A stretch of DNA of 64,000 nucleotides. Source: Aphanomyces cochlioides. Its lineage: Eukaryota > Oomycota > Saprolegniomycetes > Saprolegniales > Verrucalvaceae. Positions 52,156 through 62,496 of this stretch are shown one piece after another. A model generated the notes under the pieces. That model worked only from the letters and a program-made list of their open reading frames with translations, was not told the DNA's origin and ran no database searches. The stretch is from positions 1,116,001 through 1,180,000 of the forward strand of contig JAHQRK010000022.1 in assembly GCA_019828595.1 (NCBI GenBank), read 5' to 3'. Made by a program: the position numbers and the translations under genes. Every line of letters begins with the position of its first letter. Position 1 is the first letter of the stretch.

Positions 52156-54681
52156 ATGGCCTCTAGCGCGGAAAAAACCATCCTTTCGACGGTGTCTCGA
52201 TTCGCTCAACGTGAATCGACGCCTGACCCTAGCCAAGCGACGCCCGGTCCGAGCCGAGAAGCCGCTGAAAAACCTCCTTCCTCTAGGAACAGCGCCGCTG
52301 CGTCCGACTCTCTTCGTAGGGAAAATGTTTCCAACCAAGATGGTGTTGACTTAGGTGGTGACACTGGTCCAAATATGGACAAAAAAAATGGACCCGATGA
52401 TGCAGGAATGGGTATGGATATTAATGGTTCCAACGAAAAACCTGCCTCTGACGCCAATGGTGGCAAATTACCCAAGGATTCTGACAAGCCTGGGGAGAAT
52501 ATTACCCATCCTGACGGCACCCCTCATGGACGAGTTTTACCTAATTCGAAAAATCCCTCCAAAGATGGGACAAACTCTCCTGCCAAACCCTCCAACCCCA
52601 AAAAACAAGCTTCGTCCAACAACGAAGGCAAAAAAACCAACTCGAAGAAAAATAATGTATGGGAAGGAGCCCGCCATGTGAAAACCCAATTGGTTCGCAA
52701 CACTGGTGGGCATCCCATTGACGACTCTGAATTGGAAGAATTAATTCGACAAGCTCGAGAATTCCGCCAAAACCCTACTGCTATGGATGAATTCATTGAA
52801 GACATCTTGAAAACTCCATCCTCGAAGGCTTGCACTGTGGACATTCCTCTGGGAGAAGCTTTCCGTCAAGTCAAGGACTACCAAATCCGAGCGAATTTAA
52901 TTACCCAAAACCCGGGTACGCTTTGGGAATCGAAATTCAAGGAAATTCTGTTCCACAAGAAAAACCCGACTACTCTCTCTTTGACGTTTTATGACGATGA
53001 TCTATTGCGCAAAACTTGTGGAACCTCCCTTCGTCTGGGAAAACAAGAATTTACTGTGCCTGAATATTCTCCCCACTCGAAACTTTATTTTATTACTTTC
53101 AACAACCTGGTGGATCACGATATTCAAAAAGCGATTTTGAAAAAGTTGGAAGAGCTCACTCACTGCGTCATTGTTGGTTTTAACCCCAGTACTGACAATT
53201 TATTACGCTCGACCCAATTTCGAGTCCTTTTTGACTCCGAAACTCCTCCTTTGGCATTGGTACCAGATGATGGAGGCGAGCCTCTGAGAGAAATCGAGAT
53301 CCAAAACCAAGTTTATGTTTTTCAACATAAAATTCGGTCCCTCAATCAAACGGTCCCTCCCAGCGTTCAAGCTAGACTGGAAAAAGCCAAACAAAAAGAC
53401 GACGCTAAAAAGAATACAGACCATGTCGAGGAAAACGCTACAGAGGAAAAAATTGATGCTCCCGAAAATCCATCGACAGAAAACCAACCACCCAACACCC
53501 CGAAGGAAAATACTGGCACAACTGGAAACTCCGAATCCCCTAATGCCGATCCCAAGGAAAATCAAAATGGCAAGGAAAACTTTGTCGACCTGTCAAGCGA
53601 TGTGGACATGGAACAAGAGGAGAAATCAAATATCGAAGAGGAAGAAATGGTAGCTCAACCCAAGAAGATATTAAATCCTCCACAATCACCCAAGGGCTCG
53701 AGCGAGAATAATATTATTCTCACAGACAAACCCAATTTATCCCAGGACGAATTTAAACCAACTCGAGCCGGTTTTATTCAAGGTCCCCAATACAAAATAT
53801 CAGCTACCTCGATTCCAACACAAAATCGATTCGCTATCCTCAGCTCAGACGACTCTGACGTGACAACTTCAGGCACAACGGTTCCTCGATTCCATCTTGA
53901 TATCGTTCCTACCGACACGCCCAAAAAACGTCCTGCTTCGTCCCCAAAATCAACGATACCCAAAAAAATTCCAGCCTCTACGAAACCAGCAGGAGCCAAA
54001 GTGAAGGCTCAAATCACAGAGCTGAAGAAAAAACTGAATGAATCCACCAACCCATTGGTATTTCATGATGAAACCCTCAACCAACCTGGCTTTATTGGAA
54101 ATATCTATATGGACCCAAAATCTCGCAAAATCGCATCCAATTTAATTGCCTCGAGAGGAATTATACGTTTAATGGCTGGAGAAAATCCCATGCAAGCTAT
54201 TGATGAAGAACGATTTACCTCGTACTACCAAAAACAGCATGGCCATCCTCCTCCTGAAAATTACAGCCCCACAAATCTATTCCAAAGTTTGTGTCCAAAT
54301 GACGAAGACTACCACATGAGAAGATCTCTAGCAGCAATCGATCTATTTCTGTCCAACAGAGCACCTGAAGCTTATACGAACGATGAGTATATTAATCTGT
54401 GCCTGAAAGACAAAGTCCACCGTTGGCCCAATTGCAATTTAATCACGGACGCCTCCTTGATTAAATTAATTTCCAGTCCTGCTGCTGGAAACCTGGTGCA
54501 ACATCATAAAATTGAAGAAGAGTTGAGCCATATTGTGAAAGATCTGGCACTCCAAACAATTGACCCTACGAAGTGTTTTGACTCGGATACTGATGCCTTG
54601 TTAACTTTACTTCCGGACGAAAAGGCTCCTGAACTCGACTACAAAGAACTTGGCGATGGTGACAATGCAGACTCCAATTGA
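52156..54681 (+). CDS. LINE-A ORF1 protein, copy 3 (841 aa)
   Basis: Intact ORF1 with the eight-A run (52381-52388) and both conserved blocks. Compared with copy 1 it has Pro106, Gly835 and Ile433 in place of Thr. The acidic linker and block boundaries are the same. It probably provides the RNA-binding function for this copy, for copy 2, which lacks an intact ORF1, and possibly for the SINE. Confidence 0.93.
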   Translation: MASSAEKTILSTVSRFAQRESTPDPSQATPGPSREAAEKPPSSRNSAAASDSLRRENVSNQDGVDLGGDTGPNMDKKNGPDDAGMGMDINGSNEKPASDANGGKLPKDSDKPGENITHPDGTPHGRVLPNSKNPSKDGTNSPAKPSNPKKQASSNNEGKKTNSKKNNVWEGARHVKTQLVRNTGGHPIDDSELEELIRQAREFRQNPTAMDEFIEDILKTPSSKACTVDIPLGEAFRQVKDYQIRANLITQNPGTLWESKFKEILFHKKNPTTLSLTFYDDDLLRKTCGTSLRLGKQEFTVPEYSPHSKLYFITFNNLVDHDIQKAILKKLEELTHCVIVGFNPSTDNLLRSTQFRVLFDSETPPLALVPDDGGEPLREIEIQNQVYVFQHKIRSLNQTVPPSVQARLEKAKQKDDAKKNTDHVEENATEEKIDAPENPSTENQPPNTPKENTGTTGNSESPNADPKENQNGKENFVDLSSDVDMEQEEKSNIEEEEMVAQPKKILNPPQSPKGSSENNIILTDKPNLSQDEFKPTRAGFIQGPQYKISATSIPTQNRFAILSSDDSDVTTSGTTVPRFHLDIVPTDTPKKRPASSPKSTIPKKIPASTKPAGAKVKAQITELKKKLNESTNPLVFHDETLNQPGFIGNIYMDPKSRKIASNLIASRGIIRLMAGENPMQAIDEERFTSYYQKQHGHPPPENYSPTNLFQSLCPNDEDYHMRRSLAAIDLFLSNRAPEAYTNDEYINLCLKDKVHRWPNCNLITDASLIKLISSPAAGNLVQHHKIEEELSHIVKDLALQTIDPTKCFDSDTDALLTLLPDEKAPELDYKELGDGDNADSN

Positions 54682-54781
54682 CTCGCCAACACACAAAATC
54701 AATTAAAACCACAATCACCACACCCCGACCCAAACCAACACAACGACTTGAAGTCAAAAAATCAAAACCCAAATATTAATC

Positions 54782-57700
54782 ATGACCGTGACCACAATTA
54801 ACGCGCTACCACAAGCCATTATCGACTGGGATATTAGCTTGTTTTCTCTCAACACAAATGGTCTCTCCAACTCTTTCCACCACCTTCTCAAGAACTTTCT
54901 CCTCAAAAACTCTATCTCACTTATCCAAGAAACTCGACTGCCTTACCCCAGCGACCATGGCAAAATCAATTTCTACTGGAAAAAACATACCAACCAACAA
55001 GGCACTTTCTTCTACGAGGAGCCAATTTATTCCATCAGCCATACCTCTCATCCTACTGGAGGCCTTGCTACATTTATTCATCCTGACTGCCCTCTGGACA
55101 ATTGCACCAATTTAAACCACTCTTGGGACAAACCTCTCCTCCGTGGTCGTTATTTACTTATATCGGCCACTCTGGACAATATCCCGGTTTTTATTCACAA
55201 CATCTATGCTCCGTACGACTATCACGACCGTGTGGATTTTTTTAATGATCTGCCTCGCGATTTTCCACCCGAAGCTTTTCATATTGTTGGTGGCGACTTT
55301 AACGTTATTTTCTCCCCAACATTAGATTCATGCCGTCCTTCGACTCATGCGACTCATGGCTCATATGAACTCAACCTATGGCTACAAGATTTACACCTCG
55401 TTGACATTTTCCGTCAACAAAATCCACTGAAACGTGCTTTCACAAGTCCAAAATTTGTCAATCGGCTTGACTATATTTTCATCTCGTCTGCTATGGCATC
55501 CCTACGTCATCTGAAATTTCGTCACCTGGAACTAATTCCTCATGCTGACCACACTCCCTGCAAATTATTGACCAAACGTCCAGCAGTATCAATGGGACCT
55601 GGTCCATGGAAAACACCACAATGGGTTCTCAACAATGACAAGGCCAAATTAATTATCTCTCGTCAACTTGAAACCTTCCTTACCAAGACCCAATTAAACT
55701 CAAATGTTGGTCTACATTTCGACACCATGATCACCAACATGCGAAATCAATTAAAATACCTACACGACGAGTTGGTCGAAAATCAACAAAGGCCTCTCAA
55801 GAAATTATCTATGGATTTGGCTTTATTGATTCGGGATTACCAAAACGCCCCATGTGCGTCCTTGATGGCACGTATCAAAACAATTCAAGCTGCCATACAT
55901 GAATATCATGACAGGAAAAAAGTCCTACGGGAAGATACTGCTATGCAAACTCATCTCGAGAAAGCGGAAAGGTGTACCAAATTTCACCTGAAGCCACCTC
56001 GCACAATCCCTTTACAAAAATCTCCCTTCAAGGCACTCAAAATGTCCAATGGAAATATTGCTTCTGATCAACAATCAATTTCCTCGACACTCCACGAGTT
56101 TTATTCTGACCTGTATGGCGACCATGAGGCAGTTGACAAGGAAAGAATGGCCAAGTATTTAAAAACTCTGATATCTCGCCGACTCAATATCGACGACAAG
56201 AGATTTATTGGGGCTCCTCTCACGGCAAACGAATTTTATTTTGCCATTAAACACTCCAAACGGAATTCAACTCCTGGGCCAAATTCACTGCCCTACGAAA
56301 TTTTGAAAATGTTTCCCCATGAATGGTCCCTGGCTTTGGAAATGCTATACTATTACCAAATCAACTCTCACTCCAACTTGGCACCCTCCCAATTGACAAG
56401 TTTAATTGTACTGCTGTACAAAAAGGACGACAAACTACTCCCAAAAAATTACCGTCCCATCAGCTTGGTCAATATCGACGTGAAAATCCTCACAATGGTC
56501 CTTGCAGAACGAATGCAGAGAATCATTCAGTCGATAGTCCACCCGGATCAAACAGGTTTTATTCGTGGTCGATCAATCCAAACCAATTTACTGCGCTTGG
56601 AAGACCTGAATCACTTTATGAAGTTTTATTCCTCCGAGTCTATTGTGGCCCTCTTGGACTTTGAAAAAGCCTTTGATAGGGTCAACCATTCCTATTTATT
56701 GGCAACCCTGAAGGAATTTAATTTTCCACCGTCCTTTCTCAACATGGTCAAAGTGCTTTATTCAAATCGTCGTGGACGAATTATTGTCAATGGACATTTA
56801 TCCAACCCATTTAAGATCCAACGTGGTGTTTTACAAGGCGACCCATTATCACCTCTTTTATTTGTCTTGGCGCTAGAACCTATGTGTTTAGCCATACGCA
56901 AGAGAAAAGATTTGGGCATACGAATTGGTCATCACACTCACACCGGGAGCTATTATGCAGACGACTCCCAATTGTACTCCAAAAATACATCGACGTTGCA
57001 ACTCCAACTCGACATCGTCAAAAAATTCTGTGATATCTCTGGTTTCAAGTTAAATCTCTCCAAGACAGAATTATTAACCCATGCCAATTTACCTCCAGAC
57101 CTGGCACCTTTGGCTATTACTGATGACAAACCTGCTAAATCGTTGGGCCTTTTAATTTCTCCCAACATCACAGCCACAACACGTTTAAATTCGCTATTGG
57201 AGAAATTGGTCTCAAGAACACAACTATGGTCTTATCGAGCACGAACCCTACCCGGAAAAGTGACAATCCTAAGGTCAATTTGTTTTCCTGTGCTCTGGTA
57301 TCAACTCCAATTTATTCCGATCGACAAAGAATATGCCAAACTATTCGACAAGGTCGCCAAGCAATTTATTCACGGCGATACAATTGATCCATATTCGACT
57401 CAACGTTATTTGCATCAATTCAACTCGGACATTATTTTCCTTCCAAAAGCACAAGGTGGTCTCGGATTTAAATCGTCTACCCACTGGTGGTCAAAACTAC
57501 ACCGGGTCATGACCTTTAAATGCTTCAAGCTACTCCTAGCACCACCTCACAACTCGTATGGTCAAACGAAATTGCCAGCATGGCTATCCATTGGAGAATA
57601 TTTACTCTCCAGAGCCTTCAGTCCATGGGGAAATTTTTATGATCTCCTTTTCATGAGTCCACACTCTAGTATGTACAAAGCCATATCACACCAAGATAAG

Positions 57701-58867
57701 GTTCCACCTCTCTGGTCAGCATTTACTCGACTATGGTTATCCTTATCTCCAACCCCACTTAAATTTCCCACAGTACAAGTCGATGGAAATTTTCCACTTT
57801 GGCACAATCAATTCTTACCCTTGGAGAAAACTGTCTTTGAACACTGCTATCCAAAGACTTATGATTATGCTGTATCACTGGCAAAATTAAATTTTACCCA
57901 TGTTCGCCACCTACTCGATGAAAATGGCAATCTTATGGATCGGAAAATCCTGTTAGATTGGATTAAATCTCAATGCTCAAGACGCCATTTAGCCACTCCC
58001 GATCATAAATGGTGGTATGCTCTACACGGAAGACTTAAGTCTATCCTTCCATCTCCACCCGAGGACACAGAAATTAATTTTCGTCAGCCTACACCTTATC
58101 GGCAAACGGCTACCGAAATTACTTGGGCTGGAAATTTTAAAGATGGCTTTTTACCCTTTATTGATGCCACCTTGGATGATTTAACTCATGAATTTAAATC
58201 CAAATCAGCTCAGGAGGTTTTACCCACAGCGCATTTATTGGTACCCTCGGATTTTTATGCCCACAAGGAAAATATTAAAGTGGTCGCATTCTACAGGCAG
58301 CCCAAATTTATTCTGCCAACGTATAGTGCTTTCATATATCGACTGCTTATACGAGCCTTACCTCTCCGATACAAATTCAAGTACTCGGACGATATCCCGA
58401 ACACTTGTATTTTCTGTCATGAAGTGGAGACGTATAAACATTTCACCTTGGACTGTCCATATACTCGAGCATGTTGGAGTCCATTTAAATCCATGGCCAG
58501 ATCCCTTAACTTTACTTGGCCAACTACCATGGAAAAAATATTCTTCTCTCCTATAGCACTCCAAGACAAAGACCTCCAAGCTGGATTTAATTTGCTGTGG
58601 CCAATTTTTTTATCTTGTATTTGGTATACAATATGGAAAACTCGGTGCGACCGGATTTACCGTCCAGATTTACCTAACAAAACACCTATGACGATATCCA
58701 GCTTAGCAGGACACATTATAAAGCGGCATCTGTACCAAGTCAATCGAGCCTCCTTGGACGACTCCACGAAGGCTTCCTTGACATCGGTGCTTCATAGTTT
58801 GCACCAGAATGAGTGGTTCTCTGCCCAAATCTTACCACAATCTCAAAACGAGACCTTGGAACCTTAA
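54782..58867 (+). CDS. LINE-A ORF2, copy 3 (1361 aa)
   Basis: Intact endonuclease-reverse transcriptase. It shows the same protein states as copy 2 at the sites compared (Pro163, Ser1087, Glu1112), with all catalytic and zinc residues kept. The 100-nt gap after ORF1 is unchanged, so the mode of ORF2 translation is the same in every copy. Confidence 0.96.
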   Translation: MTVTTINALPQAIIDWDISLFSLNTNGLSNSFHHLLKNFLLKNSISLIQETRLPYPSDHGKINFYWKKHTNQQGTFFYEEPIYSISHTSHPTGGLATFIHPDCPLDNCTNLNHSWDKPLLRGRYLLISATLDNIPVFIHNIYAPYDYHDRVDFFNDLPRDFPPEAFHIVGGDFNVIFSPTLDSCRPSTHATHGSYELNLWLQDLHLVDIFRQQNPLKRAFTSPKFVNRLDYIFISSAMASLRHLKFRHLELIPHADHTPCKLLTKRPAVSMGPGPWKTPQWVLNNDKAKLIISRQLETFLTKTQLNSNVGLHFDTMITNMRNQLKYLHDELVENQQRPLKKLSMDLALLIRDYQNAPCASLMARIKTIQAAIHEYHDRKKVLREDTAMQTHLEKAERCTKFHLKPPRTIPLQKSPFKALKMSNGNIASDQQSISSTLHEFYSDLYGDHEAVDKERMAKYLKTLISRRLNIDDKRFIGAPLTANEFYFAIKHSKRNSTPGPNSLPYEILKMFPHEWSLALEMLYYYQINSHSNLAPSQLTSLIVLLYKKDDKLLPKNYRPISLVNIDVKILTMVLAERMQRIIQSIVHPDQTGFIRGRSIQTNLLRLEDLNHFMKFYSSESIVALLDFEKAFDRVNHSYLLATLKEFNFPPSFLNMVKVLYSNRRGRIIVNGHLSNPFKIQRGVLQGDPLSPLLFVLALEPMCLAIRKRKDLGIRIGHHTHTGSYYADDSQLYSKNTSTLQLQLDIVKKFCDISGFKLNLSKTELLTHANLPPDLAPLAITDDKPAKSLGLLISPNITATTRLNSLLEKLVSRTQLWSYRARTLPGKVTILRSICFPVLWYQLQFIPIDKEYAKLFDKVAKQFIHGDTIDPYSTQRYLHQFNSDIIFLPKAQGGLGFKSSTHWWSKLHRVMTFKCFKLLLAPPHNSYGQTKLPAWLSIGEYLLSRAFSPWGNFYDLLFMSPHSSMYKAISHQDKVPPLWSAFTRLWLSLSPTPLKFPTVQVDGNFPLWHNQFLPLEKTVFEHCYPKTYDYAVSLAKLNFTHVRHLLDENGNLMDRKILLDWIKSQCSRRHLATPDHKWWYALHGRLKSILPSPPEDTEINFRQPTPYRQTATEITWAGNFKDGFLPFIDATLDDLTHEFKSKSAQEVLPTAHLLVPSDFYAHKENIKVVAFYRQPKFILPTYSAFIYRLLIRALPLRYKFKYSDDIPNTCIFCHEVETYKHFTLDCPYTRACWSPFKSMARSLNFTWPTTMEKIFFSPIALQDKDLQAGFNLLWPIFLSCIWYTIWKTRCDRIYRPDLPNKTPMTISSLAGHIIKRHLYQVNRASLDDSTKASLTSVLHSLHQNEWFSAQILPQSQNETLEP

Positions 58868-61304
58868 AAGGCATGTTATATTGCAACCTTTGAAGAAATT
58901 CACCTAAGTCACCCAAACCAATGGGAAAACTCAAAGTGGATTTTCTCGCGACCCACTTGGCCTTTTCATGCGTTTGATGGCTCGTTAGCCCCAGCTAACA
59001 GAGCTCTATGAACACACCAAGTAACTTTATCTCATGCCGAGTCGTTCACAAAATCGACTTGACTTTATCCGTTCACCCAAAATGGCAAAACTATCGACAA
59101 CTCTGGCATTGCTCTGACGATCATTTCAGACATTCTAATGGTCATCAGGGTTGCTAGACATCCCAAGCAGACAAACGCAAGCGTTAGATTGCAAAAAAGT
59201 GCAGTGGTTCTCTCACAACAACACTTTGAAAATTGTTACGACGTCTCCCCCTGGGGCGAAATCTCAAAATCGAGTGCACACTTTTTGTTCGGGAAAATTG
59301 CGCCACGGTGCCTAAAAGATTCTCCCATGTCTCCTCCTCAAGATGTGCCAGTTTGCGAGTGCTCAAACCTCGCCAAACTCGCGAAACAAAATTCGAAAGG
59401 AAATTCGACCCGGTGACACCCATTTTGAACCGGTTTCAACCCGTCACCAAAAGTGAAATTTCTCTCGACCTACTGCGTGGATTTCTACGTTTAGTGGCTT
59501 GTTATCTCAGTTGAATCGAGCTCTATGCCGACACCAACTAGCACATATTGCAGATCTATGGTTCAAAACCACGAACCCATTTTGGACTGTCACCCAAACC
59601 GGTGAAACACCAGGACAACTCGAACGCTTTCCCTACGGTCACCGAGTGACATCTAGGGGTCTAGTGGGTGGCTCCACCACTTATTACGACTAGCCAAAGC
59701 GTTAGAACGCCCTGAAACATCCTGGTTTGCTCGCAATCCTCAATCCAAAATGTCAACCGCCCCTATCCACCGGCTACAAAACCTTAAGTCGGCTACAGGT
59801 CGCAAATCATTTCCTATCGACCGGCTATGACTCTTTTCCATCCTATCATGGCTAGACGAGTGTTTTAAGCCATCAAGAGCGATGATTGAAGCCCTGGAAC
59901 CTACTTGCCGTCGCCCCGACAACTTTTGGTGAAATGGCTAAAACTCATCGGAATGGCTCCTGAACGCAAATCAACTCCGATCGCCCAACTTAGAGTTGGA
60001 GAGGCTCGAGAATGTCCTCGCGATGGATTTGAGCTATCAAGCACGATGATAGCAGCACAGGAACCCAACTTCCGATTCCAAACCATTTTGAGCCGATAAG
60101 GCTCCAAAACGACCATCGTAGCTCATTTCAGCTACACGACTCTATATGCACCGATTAATATGGTGCATCCACCGCTAGCCTCCATTGATGGAGGACACCA
60201 AGTATGGCTATCTATCTCATAGCCGTTCGGAAGTTATGACTCCTTCAAATTTGGCCGCCGAGACGCCCGATTGGAAAAACCACTGGTTTTGGCTAGCGCT
60301 CTCCCGCTACACACTACCTATGGCGATTCTAATGGTGCGCTATCCTTCGTACGTATCGTCGCTACGATTCTGCCAAGTGGCTCCATGCACCGCGGCGCCG
60401 TTCGAAATCCAGCTCCGACGATGCTCGCGCTCGAGACCTATCCGCGCATGGCGCATGTCAAAATGGCACCTCCCAAATATTTTACCCTTTTTTATTATTT
60501 TTGGGAGGTTTACCCCAAAAGCCCAACCCACAAGGGATTTTCCCTCTATCTCGCCACCATCAACTCCGATGAAGACGCTCCTGAAATCAACTTTGCTTGT
60601 CATGGAACGACCGACCTCGTTGATTTTTTTGGCTGGTCAAATCGTCCAAGAACATTTTATTTTGGATGGTCTTTTCTCTCAAACCCAGCTTTTCCCATGG
60701 ATCCAGCGATTTAATTCGGCCTCCTGAGGTCGAATTAAATTGGCCACGACCTTTTTGGATTTTTTGGGCTCCTACCTCTTGCCAATTTATTTTCCTTGGG
60801 CCTGATTTTACTCTGTTTCGACCCTTTTGTCAATTTTTGGCCTTCCTCTCCTGTCGATTTATTTATTCATGGATCGACCCCAACTCAAGCTTTTATTCAC
60901 TTGGCCTTTTTCACTGCGTACCTCCACTTGGAATTTTTATCAAGACTTTTGTATACAAATTTTCAAGTCCTCCACAGTCAACCCGAAATTGCCTCGTATC
61001 TCGCCACCACCAACTCGGATCAAGATGGTCATGAAAAGAAAGTTGCTTGTATGGCTCTTCTCTATACTCTTGAATTTTTTCACAGCCTGAATCGCCATGC
61101 AACATTTTCTTTCTGCCATGGTTCCTCCAAATTACCCCACACCCCAAGTCTATTTTGGTTAAGCAACACTGGACGATTTTCCACAAGAACCTTCCAAGGT
61201 CACATTTCGCAACACATATTTATTATGCGACCTATGAAGCCAAAATCGAAAGTCTAGTTTGCGGCCCTTTTGGGCCATATTAATTCTTTAATATACTCAG
61301 TTAA
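58868..61304 (+). other. LINE-A 3' UTR, copy 3
   Basis: Same layout as copy 1. The C-run/G-run hairpin near 59246 has one G fewer. In the GCTATCA/TGATAGC hairpin near 60031 the only change (C to G) falls in the loop, leaving the stem paired. Confidence 0.8.
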
Positions 61305-61348
61305 CCTTGACGTGGAGAAGGTCCCCGGTTCAAGTCCGGGTAAGACCA
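61305..61348 (+). pseudogene. tRNA-Val(GAC) 3' half, downstream of LINE-A copy 3
   Basis: Right target copy 61305-61319 plus B box and acceptor 3' strand. Confidence 0.93.
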
Positions 61349-62452
61349 TCCTTTTTCGACCCAAATCAACTTTTTTTGCTTCCCGAATGATATCTCGGCC
61401 AATATTTTCTTCCCAACACACGCTATCTCTTATGGCACCTCACATGCTCTTCTTTCAACCTCACAACCCGTCATCCCCGCACGCCGACGAAATGCGTGTA
61501 AAATGACAAAAGTACTAGACTTTGCGTCTCCATTTCTCATCCATGAGGCAAGTGTACCAATCATAAAACACGCATAAATAGAACAGTTCAAACTGGACTT
61601 TCACCGAGACCCTGACACGACAAATATTCCATCTCAGTTTCACTTCAGAAAGGACGATTTTAAATCCTCATTGACTTGGAGGGGACGCTACTTGAGAAAC
61701 CCTTCCAGTCATTCCTTACTCTCTTCAAAGCAACAAACTTTTCCAAAATGGACCCAACTTAAACTTAACCACACTAAACAAATCTCAACAACAGGTAGCT
61801 CCAAAGAAACAGCGATTCGTTCAAATGAATACACAATCGTATCAACCAAGCGCTGGATAGACACATCCACTCGACCTCAGAGTATGTCTCTCAAAACAAT
61901 GACAGACAAGATGGAAGAGAGCATCCAATTGGACCGTTGGAACTTATTATAGATTCCAAGATACATATATGTAGATGATTACAGGAGGTCCATCGTTCCC
62001 TGTGAGTTTGTGTGTTTAGACTCGTTTTTTGTGGGAGGGGGCGATGATCCGCTTTTGGTTTGAAATGAAAGTATTTGAATAGGTCTACGAGAGGAGACAA
62101 ACTTTTTCTCCCAAGCCCTTCGAGTATTGCATGTTGGCGAGGACTGACCACTCAGTTTGTCTAGGCTTTGGTTGCGAAAATAGAGTGCGCTGAAGGATTT
62201 TTGTGTCCAGAGTCGTCGTGAATGGTATGGAAACAGATCACAGACGTGGAGAGAGGAGATGATGTTTGTGACTTGTGAGGTCGAGTCTATCGTGGGCCGT
62301 GTGGTGACAGGATGTTAGTATAGGCGATGTTGTTGTGTGTGCTGACGTGATGGGTTTGGCGTTGAATGTGTGACAAGGATAGTGTTCCAATGGTTGTGAG
62401 AGGGTGTGTGATTGATGTGAATGATGAGCAAGGTAGGCATAGTAGACATGGA
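61349..62452. repeat. Array spacer, unit 17
   Basis: 1104 nt with a private 3-bp deletion (CAACCTCACAAC near 61459) and the LINE-linked CAACCAAGCG variant. No gene seen. Confidence 0.9.
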
Positions 62453-62496
62453 GGTCTTATAGTGTAGCGGTTATCACGTCTCCTTGACGTGGAGAA
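62453..62496 (+). pseudogene. tRNA-Val(GAC) 5' half, upstream of LINE-A copy 4
   Basis: Left half ending in the target copy 62482-62496; the 3' half lies beyond the window. Confidence 0.92.

Larger units (their letters stand above)
52076..61304 (+). mobile_element. LINE-A copy 3, full length, both ORFs open
   Basis: 9229 bp, target duplication 52061-52075 and 61305-61319. The 5' end is CTTTCG as in copy 1. Both ORFs are intact, so this and copy 1 are the two complete coding copies. Its 3' UTR mixes variants of copy 1 (CCACCATCAACTCCGATG) and copy 2 (GGAATTTTTATC), which suggests recombination between copies. Confidence 0.96.
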
